Shown: positions 1-8,085 of the stretch, piece by piece
Layout: each line of letters starts with the position of its first letter
Position numbering within the stretch: the first letter of the stretch is position 1
Assembly (NCBI GenBank): GCA_910588965.1
Contig: CAJUSO010000034.1
Span: 1 to 37,372 of the forward strand
Length of the DNA: 37,372 nucleotides
Reading direction: 5' to 3'
From: an uncultured Lachnospiraceae bacterium
GTDB lineage: Bacteria > Bacillota > Clostridia > Lachnospirales > Lachnospiraceae
The notes under the pieces: model-generated
Told to the model about the DNA's origin: nothing
Database searches by the model: none
What the model saw: the letters and a program-made list of their open reading frames with translations, nothing else
Translations under genes and position numbers: made by a program

Positions 1-81
1 GGTATGCAGGCGGGCATCCTGGCAAGGGGATTGGTGGGCAGGATTGCAGAAAAAGAAATGGAAGATAAGAAGGAGTGGTAA
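1..81 (+). CDS. 3' end of an unidentified gene upstream of feoB
   Basis: An open frame enters from the left edge and ends at TAA 79-81, one base before the feoB start. The visible 26 residues (ending EKEMEDKKEW) are alanine/glycine then charged, and I do not recognise a family. The tight spacing suggests it is translated together with feoB, and the feoB ribosome site lies inside it. A FeoA-type protein would be the usual neighbour, but the tail does not look like one. Confidence 0.4.
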   Translation, partial: GMQAGILARGLVGRIAEKEMEDKKEW

Positions 82-82
82 A

Positions 83-2269
83 ATGTCAGTAAAAATAGCG
101 TTAGCAGGGAACCCAAACTGCGGGAAGACTACATTGTTCAATGCGTTGACAGGATCCAGCCAATTTGTAGGGAATTGGCCGGGCGTTACCGTAGAGAAGA
201 AGGAGGGGAAACTAAAGGGGCATAAAGATGTAGCGGTGATTGACCTGCCAGGGATTTATTCCCTTTCCCCTTATACCTTAGAAGAAGTGGTGGCAAGGAA
301 TTACCTGGTCGGGGAGCGGCCAGACGCCATCCTGAATATTGTGGACGGCACCAACATGGAACGGAACCTGTACCTGAGCACCCAGCTGATGGAACTGGGG
401 ATTCCGGTTGTCATGGCAGTGAACATGATGGATTTGGTGGCAAAAAATGGAGGCCGGATACCAATCAAAAAACTCAGCGGGGAATTAGGATGCCCGGTGG
501 TAGAGATTTCCGCATTAAAGGGTACAGGGGTGAAGGAAGCGGCAGACTGGGCCGTGGAGGCTGCAAAGGGCAGGCAGGCAAGCAAGGCGGTGCATAGGTT
601 TTCCCCAGAAGTGGAGCGTGTGCTGCATGCCATTGAGGATAAAATTGGCACGGATGTGCCAAACGGGCAGAAACGTTTTTTTGCCATTAAGCTGTTGGAG
701 AGGGATAGCAGGATTCATACACAGATGCAGCATGTCCCGGATGTGGCGGCAGAAATCAAGGCCATTGAGGCAGAAATGGACGACGATGCGGAGAGCATTA
801 TCACAAATGAGCGGTATACCTATATTTCTTCCATTATCCAGGATTGCTGTATCAGGCAGCGGGGGGGAGAAACCTCCATTTCTGATAAAATCGACCGGAT
901 TGTCACGGGCCGTATCCTGGCATTGCCGATTTTTGCGGCAGTGATGGCGCTGGTTTACTATGTCTCTGTAACAACGGTAGGGGGCTGGGCGACTGATTGG
1001 GTGAATGACGGGGTATTCGGCGATGGCTGGCGCTTGTTTGGGATAGAAGGCCTATCTGCCCCTTCCGTCCCGGCGCTGGTTTCTGGCGGCTTGGAAGCCA
1101 TTGGCTGCGCCGCCTGGCTCCAGGGGCTGATAGTAGACGGCATTGTGGCCGGCGTTGGGGCCGTCTTGGGTTTTGTGCCGCAGATGCTGGTGCTTTTCAT
1201 TTTCCTGGCTTTTCTGGAAGGGTGCGGCTACATGGCAAGGGTTGCCTTTATCATGGACCGTCTGTTCCGTAAATTTGGGCTTTCAGGAAAATCTTTTATT
1301 CCCATGCTGATTGGGACCGGCTGCGGCGTGCCAGGGATTATGGCGTCTAGGACGATTGAAAATGACAGGGACCGTAAGATGGCCATTATGACCACGACCT
1401 TTATCCCCTGCGGGGCAAAGCTGCCAATCATCGCATTGATTGCCGGCGCCTTTTTTGGCCATGCATGGTGGGTTTCCTGGAGTGCGTTTTTTGTGGGGAT
1501 TGCAGCGGTTGTGTGCTCTGGGGTTATTTTGAAAAAGACACGGATGTTTGCTGGGGAGCCGGCGCCTTTTGTGATGGAGCTCCCGGCCTACCATCTTCCT
1601 ACGGCTGGCAATGTGCTGCGGAGCATGTGGGAGCGTGGATGGTCTTTTATCAAAAAGGCGGGCACGGTCATTTTGCTATCTACCCTCTTTATATGGTTCA
1701 CTACCTACTTTGGATGGGTGGGCGGAGAATTCCGTATGCTGGAGGATATGGAGATTGGCCATAGCATCTTGGCTTCGGTTGGGAATGCGTTTGCATGGAT
1801 TTTCTACCCTCTTGGGTGGGGCGACTGGAAGTCTGCAGTGGCGGCAATCACAGGTTTGGTTGCAAAAGAAAACGTGGTCAGCACCTTTGGCATTCTCTTT
1901 GGCTTTGCGGAAGTGGCAGAAGATGGCACAGAAATCTGGGGGACGCTGGCAAGCCATATGACAGCCTTTGGCGCCTATTCTTTTTTGGTATTCAACCTGT
2001 TGTGCGCTCCCTGTTTTGCGGCAATGGGAGCTATGAAACGGGAGATGAACAATGTACGCTGGTTCTGGTTTGCGGTTGGCTACCAATGCCTGCTGGCCTA
2101 TGTGGCGGCGCTGTGCATTTACCAGATAGGGATGTGGGTAGCTGCCGGGAGCTTTGGGCTGTGGACAGCCGTTGCCCTTGTGCTTTTGGCAGGATTTATT
2201 TACCTATTGTTCCGCCCATATAAAGAGCGCCTTCCCTTGGGCATGAGGGGAATGGCGAGGGCAAAGTGA
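83..2269 (+). CDS. feoB: Ferrous iron transport protein B (FeoB)
   Basis: GTP-dependent Fe(II) uptake permease of the cytoplasmic membrane, 728 residues. The N-terminal G domain shows G1 GNPNCGKTT (residues 9-17), G3 DLPG (54-57), G4 NMMD (114-117) and a G5-like SALKG. A helical spacer follows, then two gate regions with many membrane helices from about residue 275 to the end (GCGVPGIMASR, FIPCGAKLPI, LVAKENVVSTFG are typical FeoB gate motifs). Start ATG 83 was chosen over an in-frame ATG at 44 because AGGAG at 71-75 is correctly spaced from it and the protein then begins directly at the G domain. Length is normal for the family. No FeoC or Cys-rich partner follows; a rubredoxin lies 278 bases downstream, which fits an iron-related setting. 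Confidence 0.96.
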   Translation: MSVKIALAGNPNCGKTTLFNALTGSSQFVGNWPGVTVEKKEGKLKGHKDVAVIDLPGIYSLSPYTLEEVVARNYLVGERPDAILNIVDGTNMERNLYLSTQLMELGIPVVMAVNMMDLVAKNGGRIPIKKLSGELGCPVVEISALKGTGVKEAADWAVEAAKGRQASKAVHRFSPEVERVLHAIEDKIGTDVPNGQKRFFAIKLLERDSRIHTQMQHVPDVAAEIKAIEAEMDDDAESIITNERYTYISSIIQDCCIRQRGGETSISDKIDRIVTGRILALPIFAAVMALVYYVSVTTVGGWATDWVNDGVFGDGWRLFGIEGLSAPSVPALVSGGLEAIGCAAWLQGLIVDGIVAGVGAVLGFVPQMLVLFIFLAFLEGCGYMARVAFIMDRLFRKFGLSGKSFIPMLIGTGCGVPGIMASRTIENDRDRKMAIMTTTFIPCGAKLPIIALIAGAFFGHAWWVSWSAFFVGIAAVVCSGVILKKTRMFAGEPAPFVMELPAYHLPTAGNVLRSMWERGWSFIKKAGTVILLSTLFIWFTTYFGWVGGEFRMLEDMEIGHSILASVGNAFAWIFYPLGWGDWKSAVAAITGLVAKENVVSTFGILFGFAEVAEDGTEIWGTLASHMTAFGAYSFLVFNLLCAPCFAAMGAMKREMNNVRWFWFAVGYQCLLAYVAALCIYQIGMWVAAGSFGLWTAVALVLLAGFIYLLFRPYKERLPLGMRGMARAK

Positions 2270-2546
2270 GAAATGGTCCGCTGTGCCTTGGAGGAAGCAG
2301 GGAAAGGCACAGGCAGACGTGGAAAGGCGCCACAGCAGCAGCAAAAAAGCGCTGGCAGGGATTTTAACGGAAAAATGCGTGTGATGCTTAAAAAAGCCGG
2401 ATGGAAGCTTGGGGAAGCAGGGATGGATATTGGAGGGCATGGAAAAATAGATGGAAAATGGCAGCCAGGCGCATAGCATCCGGCTAAAATGGGTATGCTT
2501 GGTAAGAAGGAAGGGAATAGGAATATCTTAGAAAAGGAGAAAGAAC

Positions 2547-2711
2547 ATGGATAAATATTTATGTGAGCCATGCGGCTATGTCTATGACCCCAAGGAGGGG
2601 GATCCAGAAAATGGGATTGCCCCGGGCACTGCTTTCGAGGATTTGCCAGACGACTGGGTATGCCCTTGGTGCGGGCTTGGGAAGGATGTATTCGTAAAGG
2701 AAAAAGCATAG
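2547..2711 (+). CDS. Rubredoxin
   Basis: Small one-iron electron carrier, 54 residues. Two metal-binding knuckles are visible: CEPCGYVYDP near the N terminus (Cys6, Cys9) and CPWCGLGK near the C terminus (Cys39, Cys42), giving the Fe(Cys)4 centre. The central part (GDPENGIAPGTAFEDLPDDWVC) is typical. AGGAGAAAG at 2534-2542 precedes the ATG. In anaerobes rubredoxins pass electrons to oxygen- and superoxide-detoxifying reductases; no such partner is visible in this window. It stands alone between feoB and a two-component system. Confidence 0.95.
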   Translation: MDKYLCEPCGYVYDPKEGDPENGIAPGTAFEDLPDDWVCPWCGLGKDVFVKEKA

Positions 2712-2953
2712 CTGTTAAGGCAGCAGGGAAATGGTATGGGCATATATCTAAGGCAGGGAGTGCATTTGGATGTATGCCCATCGTTGCGTGTTATAGAAAC
2801 CCTGCCTGGTGGGAAAATTATTTTATCCTGTTGTACAGCATCATGGTTGGGAAGGGGATTTTTGCCGATATATAAGGAAAATGCCGCAGGTTGGCTGTAG
2901 GCTGCATAGGGGCGGCGCGAAAGGATTCCTTGGGTAAAAGGCAGGTGGTTAAG

Positions 2954-3670
2954 TTGGTATCTATAGCAGTGTGCGACGATGAGATTGTGGAGTGCTGTGA
3001 TATAGCCAGGAAAATCAAAGACGTTTTGGAAAGAAAGAAGGTGCCGTGCATGATACGCCAGTTCGGCAGCGGGCAGGAACTGCTGCGCACGGCAGAGGAT
3101 TTTGACATTATCTTCCTGGATATTCTGATGCAGGGGCTGGACGGGATGCAGACAGCACGGATATTCCGCAAGAAAGCATTTGACAGGATTATCATTTTCC
3201 TATCTTCCAGCAGGGATTATGTCTTTGAAGCTTACGACGTAGAGGCATTCCAATATTTATTGAAGCCTTTGGATGGGAAAAAATTAGAAAAGGTGTTAGA
3301 AAGGGCTCTCCTCAAAACCGAAAGCCGTTCCCAGGAATTTCTGGTTGTCAGCAAGGAAAGGCAGAAGGTGAAGCTGTTCTTAGACGATATTTATTATTTT
3401 GAGATAAGGGGAAGGCAGATAAAAGCACATGGGACGGAAGGGAATGTTACCTATTATGGGAAGATAGGGGATTTAGAGCTTGCCCTGCTGGGGAAGGGCT
3501 TTTACCGATGCCATAAAAGCTATCTTATCAACCTTAAGCATGTGGATGGATATAACCGGCAGGAAGCATTTCTTGACAATGGCGAGGGGATTGTGATTGC
3601 CAGGAAGAGGTATGAAGGGTTCTGCGGGGAAGTGCTGGCTTATATGAGGGGACATGGGGGGATCCTATGA
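2954..3670 (+). CDS. LytTR-family response regulator
   Basis: Cytoplasmic transcription regulator, 238 residues. Receiver domain: acidic pair Asp8-Asp9 in AVCDDE, phospho-acceptor Asp56 in FLDILM, and conserved Lys104 in LLKPLDG. From about residue 140 comes a LytTR DNA-binding domain (KVKLFLDDIYYFEIRGR, FYRCHKSYLINL), as in AgrA and ComE. I chose TTG 2954, preceded by AGGTGG at 2943-2948, because the protein then starts right before the first beta strand; a TTG at 2891 would add 21 unlikely residues. The stop overlaps the start of the sensor kinase by ATGA, so both are co-translated. LytTR regulators usually bind paired imperfect repeats upstream of targets; I could not identify such sites here. 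Confidence 0.9.
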   Translation: MVSIAVCDDEIVECCDIARKIKDVLERKKVPCMIRQFGSGQELLRTAEDFDIIFLDILMQGLDGMQTARIFRKKAFDRIIIFLSSSRDYVFEAYDVEAFQYLLKPLDGKKLEKVLERALLKTESRSQEFLVVSKERQKVKLFLDDIYYFEIRGRQIKAHGTEGNVTYYGKIGDLELALLGKGFYRCHKSYLINLKHVDGYNRQEAFLDNGEGIVIARKRYEGFCGEVLAYMRGHGGIL

Positions 3671-5037
3671 TGGGAGGGGGTGCAGATATGTTTGCCATGG
3701 CATTATACGAGGCGGGGTATGTCTGGGCGGCAGATAAGTTCTGTAAAAGGCATTTCGGGGCTTCTGTGGAAAAAGAAGCTTTTTTTGCCATATCCCTCCT
3801 GGGCGGACGGGCATTGGCAAGTTTCCTCCATGGGCAATTTCCTGCCTTACATATCATTCTGGTTTCAGGGAGCCATATGTTATTTCTGGGGCTGGCGCTG
3901 CTGCTGTTTGGTGGAGGCACGGGGAAAAAGGCGCTGGCTGTTTCCCTGTTCCTTGCAGCGGTAACACTGGCAGGGAATTTCAGCATGTCTGTTTTCTCCT
4001 GCCTGGCCCTTGTATGGATGCATGCTTGGGAAGGGATACCAGTTCCCATATTGGATGGATGGGAATCCAGCCTGTTTGGCATAGCCAGCCTAGTGATAGG
4101 GATTTTGGCTGCATTTTGGGCTGCCCGGCGTGCCGTGCCGTCTTTCCATGGCAGGGCAAGGGGGTGGTATGCCATTATGGCGGTCCCTTTGCTTGCAGCC
4201 ACTGGGTTGGTGGAGGTGGCAAATTGGGGGGCAAGCAATGGCATCCTGGTTAGGAGCGGGGGGAACCTGGGGCTTTATTATGACCAGCTTTTCGGTCATG
4301 CCGAAATGGGCATCCTGACGGCAGTGTCTATGCTGGCGGCAGGCTTTTATGTATTTGGGATGGGGCGCATCTGCCTGGAACAGGAGAAGGCCAGCCAGTA
4401 TGCTTCCCAAGTTGCCGCTTACAAAATGCTGGAAGAACAGCGCAGCCAATCCGAGCGTCTCCGGCATGATATGAAGAACCACATCATCGCCTTGCTGAGC
4501 TTGTTGGAAAAGAAGGAGTGGCAGGAAATGGGCAGCTATCTGGAGGATATGGCCAGCAGCGCAGGCCTTGGGGATTGTGGGGAATGCACAGGCAGCAGGG
4601 CCGTGGACGCGCTTTTATCCCAAAAGCAGAAAATGGCAGGAAGGAAAAATATCACATGGGAATGCGATGTACAGATCCCTAGGCAATGCGGCCTGAATGA
4701 GTTTGACCTATGCGTATTGTTTGGGAATCTATTGGATAATGCAGTAGAGGCCTGCGAAAGGCTGCAGGAGGGGGAAGGCCATGGCAGCACTGGCTGTTAT
4801 ATCCATGTGTATGCCAGGGCGGTCAAAAAATGCTTCCTTCTGGAAATGGAAAACAGTGCAGGTATAGAGGAAGGGCAGGAGATTGGCCATTCTGCCAAAG
4901 GGCATCCATGGCAGCATGGCATTGGCCTTATGAATGTCCGGGATGTGGTGGAAAAATACCATGGCACAATAGAGATAGAGCCTAAGGAAGGCATTTTTGC
5001 AATTTCTGTTCTGGTGCCCTTCCAGAACCATACATGA
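3667..5037 (+). CDS. Sensor histidine kinase, GHKL/AgrC-like
   Basis: Membrane sensor kinase, partner of the LytTR regulator just upstream (ATGA overlap). About six hydrophobic segments span residues 40-235, then a short coiled linker leads to the H-box RHDMKNH (phospho-acceptor His267), N-box NLLDNAVEA (354-362) and G-box GIGLMNV (418-424) of a GHKL ATPase domain. This is the AgrC/HPK10 type that normally pairs with LytTR regulators. No AgrB processing protease or peptide precursor is next to it, so the signal is unknown. An alternative start is ATG 3688, with GGAGG at 3673-3677 nine to ten bases upstream; it removes seven residues and may be the true one. Confidence 0.92.
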   Translation: MMGGGADMFAMALYEAGYVWAADKFCKRHFGASVEKEAFFAISLLGGRALASFLHGQFPALHIILVSGSHMLFLGLALLLFGGGTGKKALAVSLFLAAVTLAGNFSMSVFSCLALVWMHAWEGIPVPILDGWESSLFGIASLVIGILAAFWAARRAVPSFHGRARGWYAIMAVPLLAATGLVEVANWGASNGILVRSGGNLGLYYDQLFGHAEMGILTAVSMLAAGFYVFGMGRICLEQEKASQYASQVAAYKMLEEQRSQSERLRHDMKNHIIALLSLLEKKEWQEMGSYLEDMASSAGLGDCGECTGSRAVDALLSQKQKMAGRKNITWECDVQIPRQCGLNEFDLCVLFGNLLDNAVEACERLQEGEGHGSTGCYIHVYARAVKKCFLLEMENSAGIEEGQEIGHSAKGHPWQHGIGLMNVRDVVEKYHGTIEIEPKEGIFAISVLVPFQNHT

Positions 5038-5139
5038 CAGCAAACCGGCCGTTTGGGGCATGGTGCTAAGATAGGCCCATCCTGCCTCCGAAAAAAGAGA
5101 CGGCACAGCGTTTGATTTGGAGAGTGGAAGGAGGCAGCA

Positions 5140-5661
5140 ATGATGTATGCAAAGACAATGGAAGGCCTTGTAGGGGCAAAGACAAATATGGACCTGGTCA
5201 ATACGCCGATGCGGGTTTACAAGGATGCAAGGCGCAGGGGTGATTTGGCCGTAATGGAACGGGCCATGGGGTATGCCGGCGAATTTGCAGGGAAGGCACA
5301 GGAATACCAGGAAAAGGCAGAAGAGGGGATGGAAGAAGAGGTCGAAATCGCACGGGAAGCGGAGAAACTGGAACGTGAGGAAGCTGCCGCAGAGCGGGCA
5401 GAAGAGAGGGAAGAGGCAGAAGGGGAAAGCAAGGGCAAGGCACAAGCAAAAGCCGAAGCAAGGGCAAAGGCCACACTGGCAGGAGCCGATACAGCAGAAG
5501 TCAGCGGGGAGGGGAAAGCATTACTGCAGGGCTCTGTTGGTATGGGGCTTACAAAACCTTTGGCGGTAAACCAAAAGTCAGCCCCTCAGGCAGCAGCTTA
5601 TACAAAAAGTGGGGCAGCAATCCAGGCCGTGCAGGCTGCAAGCATTTCTATTACGGTATAA
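5140..5661 (+). CDS. Lys/Glu/Ala-rich coiled-coil protein of unknown function
   Basis: A 173-residue soluble protein preceded by GGAAGGAGG at 5126-5134. No signal peptide or membrane segment is visible. The first 45 residues (for example NTPMRVYKDARRRGD and AVMERAMGYAGEF) look like ordered amphipathic helices; residues about 50-120 are a highly charged run of Glu, Lys, Ala and Arg likely to form a long single helix or coiled coil; the tail is Ala/Ser/Thr-rich and ends in ISITV. I do not recognise a named family, although the conserved-looking N-terminal block argues for a real gene. It lies between a sensor kinase and an AraC regulator, both on the same strand, with a perfect 9-bp dyad after its stop. 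Confidence 0.75.
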   Translation: MMYAKTMEGLVGAKTNMDLVNTPMRVYKDARRRGDLAVMERAMGYAGEFAGKAQEYQEKAEEGMEEEVEIAREAEKLEREEAAAERAEEREEAEGESKGKAQAKAEARAKATLAGADTAEVSGEGKALLQGSVGMGLTKPLAVNQKSAPQAAAYTKSGAAIQAVQAASISITV

Positions 5662-5714
5662 AGCCTTTCTCGGGAAACATTTCGGGGGGGGGGCTAGCAC
5701 CAAAGAGCATGGAA

Positions 5715-5743
5715 TATCAGGAACAGGATCCTATTTCCTGATA
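5715..5743. repeat. Perfect 9-bp inverted repeat, terminator or operator
   Basis: TATCAGGAA at 5715-5723 is the exact reverse complement of TTCCTGATA at 5735-5743, with an 11-base spacer holding the palindrome GGATCC. There is no T-run after it, so it is a weak terminator at best. Its place 36 bases before the AraC-family start makes an autoregulatory operator equally possible. A run of ten G lies shortly upstream, near 5684-5693. Confidence 0.5.
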
Positions 5744-5778
5744 AAATAGGGCTACAGAAAGGACAGGAGGGATTGCAT

Positions 5779-6657
5779 ATGGAATGGGTGACGGGAATCC
5801 AGAGGGCGATTGATTATGTGGAAGGCCATCTGACAGAGGAAATAGATTATGAAGCCGTGGCGGAAAAGGCCTGTTCGTCCGTATTCCATTTCCAAAGGGT
5901 ATTTGGCATCCTGTGTGGGTTTTCCCTGGGGGATTATATACGGATGCGGCGGCTGTCCCTGGCGGCGGCGGAACTGATGGAGACAGGCGCCAGGGTGATA
6001 GACATTGGGCTGAAATACGGTTATGATTCCCCGGAAGGCTTTACCCGCGCATTCACCCGTTTCCATGGGATCCCCCCCACCGAAGCAAGGCGGGGCGGCA
6101 ATGTGAAATCCTTTTCCAGGCTTTCTGTAAAACTTATTTTAACAGGAGGTAGCGTAATGGATTACAGAATTGAAAGATTGGATGCGTTTTCGGTGATTTG
6201 CAGGCGTAAGAATGTGAAAAAGATGGAAGGCGGCGGAGCGGCAGAGGATATTTCTGCATTTTGGGATAGGTGCGCAGCGGACGGCTCCACACAGGCCATC
6301 CTCCGTTATTTTCCCAAGGAACCCAGGCTAAATGGGCTGTTGGGCATATGCTTTTCAGAAGAAATGGAAGCCTCAGAGTTTCCGTATGGCATTGGAGTAG
6401 AGTATGACGGCAGGCCCATAGGGCAGGAAGGGCTTGAAATTGTGCAGATTCCCGCAAATACCTATGCAGTATTTACCTGCAGGGGGAAAATGCCAGATGC
6501 CTTTACGGAGACATACCGCAAGATTGTATCTGAGTTCTTCCCCCAGAGCAGCAAGTATACGTATGGGAAAGGGGTTGAGTTGGAAGTATACCCTTCAGAT
6601 AAGGTGGAAGATCCCAAGTATACCTGCGAGATTTGGGTTGCGGTAAAGGAAAAATAA
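5779..6657 (+). CDS. AraC-family regulator with C-terminal effector-binding (GyrI-like) domain
   Basis: A 292-residue transcription regulator. Residues 8-105 form an AraC double helix-turn-helix (IDYVEGHLTEEID, then DIGLKYGYDSPEGFTRAFTRFHG with the usual second-helix signature). Residues about 127-292 form an AraC effector-binding/GyrI-like domain (MDYRIERLDAFSVICRR at its start, TCEIWVAVKE at its end), which in relatives such as Rob and BltR binds small hydrophobic or cationic molecules. ATG 5779 has AGGAGG at 5765-5770; the TTG at 5773 is too close. The gene also holds an in-frame ATG at 6157 behind a full AGGAGGT, which could give the effector domain alone. Its target is not evident; no efflux gene is adjacent. 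Confidence 0.93.
   Translation: MEWVTGIQRAIDYVEGHLTEEIDYEAVAEKACSSVFHFQRVFGILCGFSLGDYIRMRRLSLAAAELMETGARVIDIGLKYGYDSPEGFTRAFTRFHGIPPTEARRGGNVKSFSRLSVKLILTGGSVMDYRIERLDAFSVICRRKNVKKMEGGGAAEDISAFWDRCAADGSTQAILRYFPKEPRLNGLLGICFSEEMEASEFPYGIGVEYDGRPIGQEGLEIVQIPANTYAVFTCRGKMPDAFTETYRKIVSEFFPQSSKYTYGKGVELEVYPSDKVEDPKYTCEIWVAVKEK
6144..6159 (+). promoter_or_regulatory. Strong internal ribosome site and in-frame ATG inside the AraC gene
   Basis: AGGAGGT at 6144-6150 sits six bases before ATG 6157-6159, which is in frame with the AraC gene and falls exactly at the boundary between the DNA-binding and effector-binding domains. Translation from here would give a 166-residue stand-alone effector domain ending at 6657. 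The spacing and strength match the best gene starts in this window. That it is used is my inference. Confidence 0.6.
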
Positions 6658-6756
6658 CAGCACCTGCAAGGGTCTTAAGGATGGGGTGCCATGGCATTGA
6701 TCGGGATCCTGATATCTTATGCCGGGATTTACGATAGCCGCTGAAACGGCAATGTG

Positions 6757-7758
6757 CTATACCCCAGCCAGGATATCGCAGGCGATAGGGGTATAGAAAA
6801 GCTCTTTCACCCAGGCTGGGTCAGTGGTTTGGCCTAAAATCCACATCAGCTTTGCAGTTACTGCTTCGGTGGTCATATCATAGGCTTCCAGGATGGGCAG
6901 GTTCTGTTTGATGCTGTTGCCCACATGGTACACGGCCAAATCGCTCCCTTCATTTTCCACCTGGGTGGTCATGACAACGGTCTTGCCTGCTTCTAAGCCA
7001 TTTTTAACGGCCTCATAGTAGTCCCCGGCTTCATAAGCAGGCAGCCCCCCTACGCCGAAGCTTTCAATAATCAATGCGTTATTCTGCGCAAGCAGATATT
7101 CTGCAGCGCTGCAGTGAAGGCCTGGCACTAGCTTTAATAGGGCTACTTTTGGGTCTAAGGTATCATAAAATTGGGGGACGGCGCGGCTTTCTGGGCGGAT
7201 GTAGCGGATAATGCGCCCGTCCTGGACCATCCCCAGGAGGGGGTAGTTGATGCTGGAGAAGGCTTCAAAGCTTTTGCTGCGGGTTTTCCTGGCCCGGGTG
7301 CCTATTATGATCTTGCCGTTGAAGGCCAGCATGACCCCAGGCATGTCTGAAGTAGCTACCGTAAAGGCGTCGCGCAGGTTCTGTTTGCTGTCGGTGGTCT
7401 CAAAGCCGATGGGTTTCTGGGCGCCGGTGAGCACGATAGGTTTCTGGGCGCCCTGGATGAGGTAGCTTAAGGCTGCGGCAGTGTAGGCCATGGTATCCGT
7501 GCCGTGGCTGACCACAAAGCCGTCATATTCCCGGTAGCGTTCCCGTATGGCTGATGCGATGCGGATCCAGTGGCTGGGCTGGATGTTGGTGCTGTCCAGG
7601 CTAAAGAGCTGGAGGCAGTCTACGGTGCAGATATCGGAAATGTCTGGTATGTAGCGCAGCAGCTGTGCGCTGGCCAGTTCTGGCTTTAGCCCGCATTCCC
7701 CCATTTCAGAAGCAATTGTACCTCCAGTACCTATAAGAAGTATCCGTTTTTCCTTCAT
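6757..7758 (-). CDS. ansA: Type I L-asparaginase
   Basis: Cytoplasmic asparaginase, 333 residues, hydrolysing L-asparagine to aspartate and ammonia. The two catalytic threonine motifs are present: TGGTIAS at residues 11-17 (nucleophile Thr14) and SHGTDTMAYT (Thr87, Asp88); LTGAQKP supplies the conserved lysine. No signal peptide, which with the length fits the bacterial type I (AnsA) enzyme rather than the periplasmic type II. ATG 7758 is chosen because CAGGAGG lies eight bases upstream and the protein then starts at the first strand; a longer frame from 7866 is not plausible. A promoter is visible about 200 bases upstream, so the mRNA has a long, GC-rich leader. The gene converges on the AraC gene. 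Confidence 0.94.
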   Translation of the reverse strand: MKEKRILLIGTGGTIASEMGECGLKPELASAQLLRYIPDISDICTVDCLQLFSLDSTNIQPSHWIRIASAIRERYREYDGFVVSHGTDTMAYTAAALSYLIQGAQKPIVLTGAQKPIGFETTDSKQNLRDAFTVATSDMPGVMLAFNGKIIIGTRARKTRSKSFEAFSSINYPLLGMVQDGRIIRYIRPESRAVPQFYDTLDPKVALLKLVPGLHCSAAEYLLAQNNALIIESFGVGGLPAYEAGDYYEAVKNGLEAGKTVVMTTQVENEGSDLAVYHVGNSIKQNLPILEAYDMTTEAVTAKLMWILGQTTDPAWVKELFYTPIACDILAGV

Positions 7759-8085
7759 TCGTATATCCTCCTGTTTTGTATTCCTGCGGGCAATAGGCCA
7801 AGCGCCGTGCTGATAGGGGCATTTGGCGGATGCCGCAAGGATCCAATCCCCCGCAGTTTGCTGCATTGCAGGTTTGATGCCCCGTTTCTTGCAGCGGGGT
7901 ATTTAGCTGTTTGGGCAAGTATGGCGGGGTGCCGCATATGGTTTAAAGTGGTTTGATTATACTTGTTTGGAGCCAAAAATGCAAGGAAAAAACTTTTCCA
8001 AAGAGGTAGGTTTCCATAATGCAGAAAATATGTTATCCTAAAGATATCGATATCGATGCAGTCCACTTTAGGAGGTACAACACAA
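7759..8085. other. Divergent control region between ansA and the NlpC/P60 gene
   Basis: This 327-base stretch has no convincing gene. It holds the ansA promoter (minus strand) and, between it and the next gene, an inverted repeat GGAAAA/TTTTCC (7985-7990 and 7994-7999). A weak plus-strand promoter candidate is TTTCCA 8011-8016, 17 bases, TATCCT 8034-8039. A run of overlapping GATATC/ATCGAT palindromes lies at 8042-8057, just before the ribosome site AGGAGG 8070-8075. Confidence 0.5.
7956..7984 (-). promoter_or_regulatory. Sigma-A type promoter for ansA
   Basis: Read on the minus strand: -35 TTGCAT (7984-7979), spacer of 17 bases, -10 TATAAT (7961-7956). The predicted leader to ATG 7758 is close to 190 bases and contains GC-rich segments (CCCCG ... 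CGGGG, and further on GCGGGG) that could pair in alternative ways. Confidence 0.65.

Noticed and set aside
2273..2476. 67-codon ORF right after feoB, possible Feo accessory protein
   Set aside because: No cysteine pairs or membrane segment expected of FeoB-associated proteins, a poor ribosome site and unordered Gly/Lys-rich composition. The gap 2270-2546 shows nothing else.
2660..2875. 71-codon ORF downstream of and overlapping rubredoxin
   Set aside because: Starts inside the rubredoxin gene in another frame and has no ribosome site or recognisable motif.
7759..7950. T-box or amino-acid riboswitch in the asparaginase leader
   Set aside because: I could not find the T-box antiterminator signature or a known aptamer pattern; only GC-rich pairing segments.
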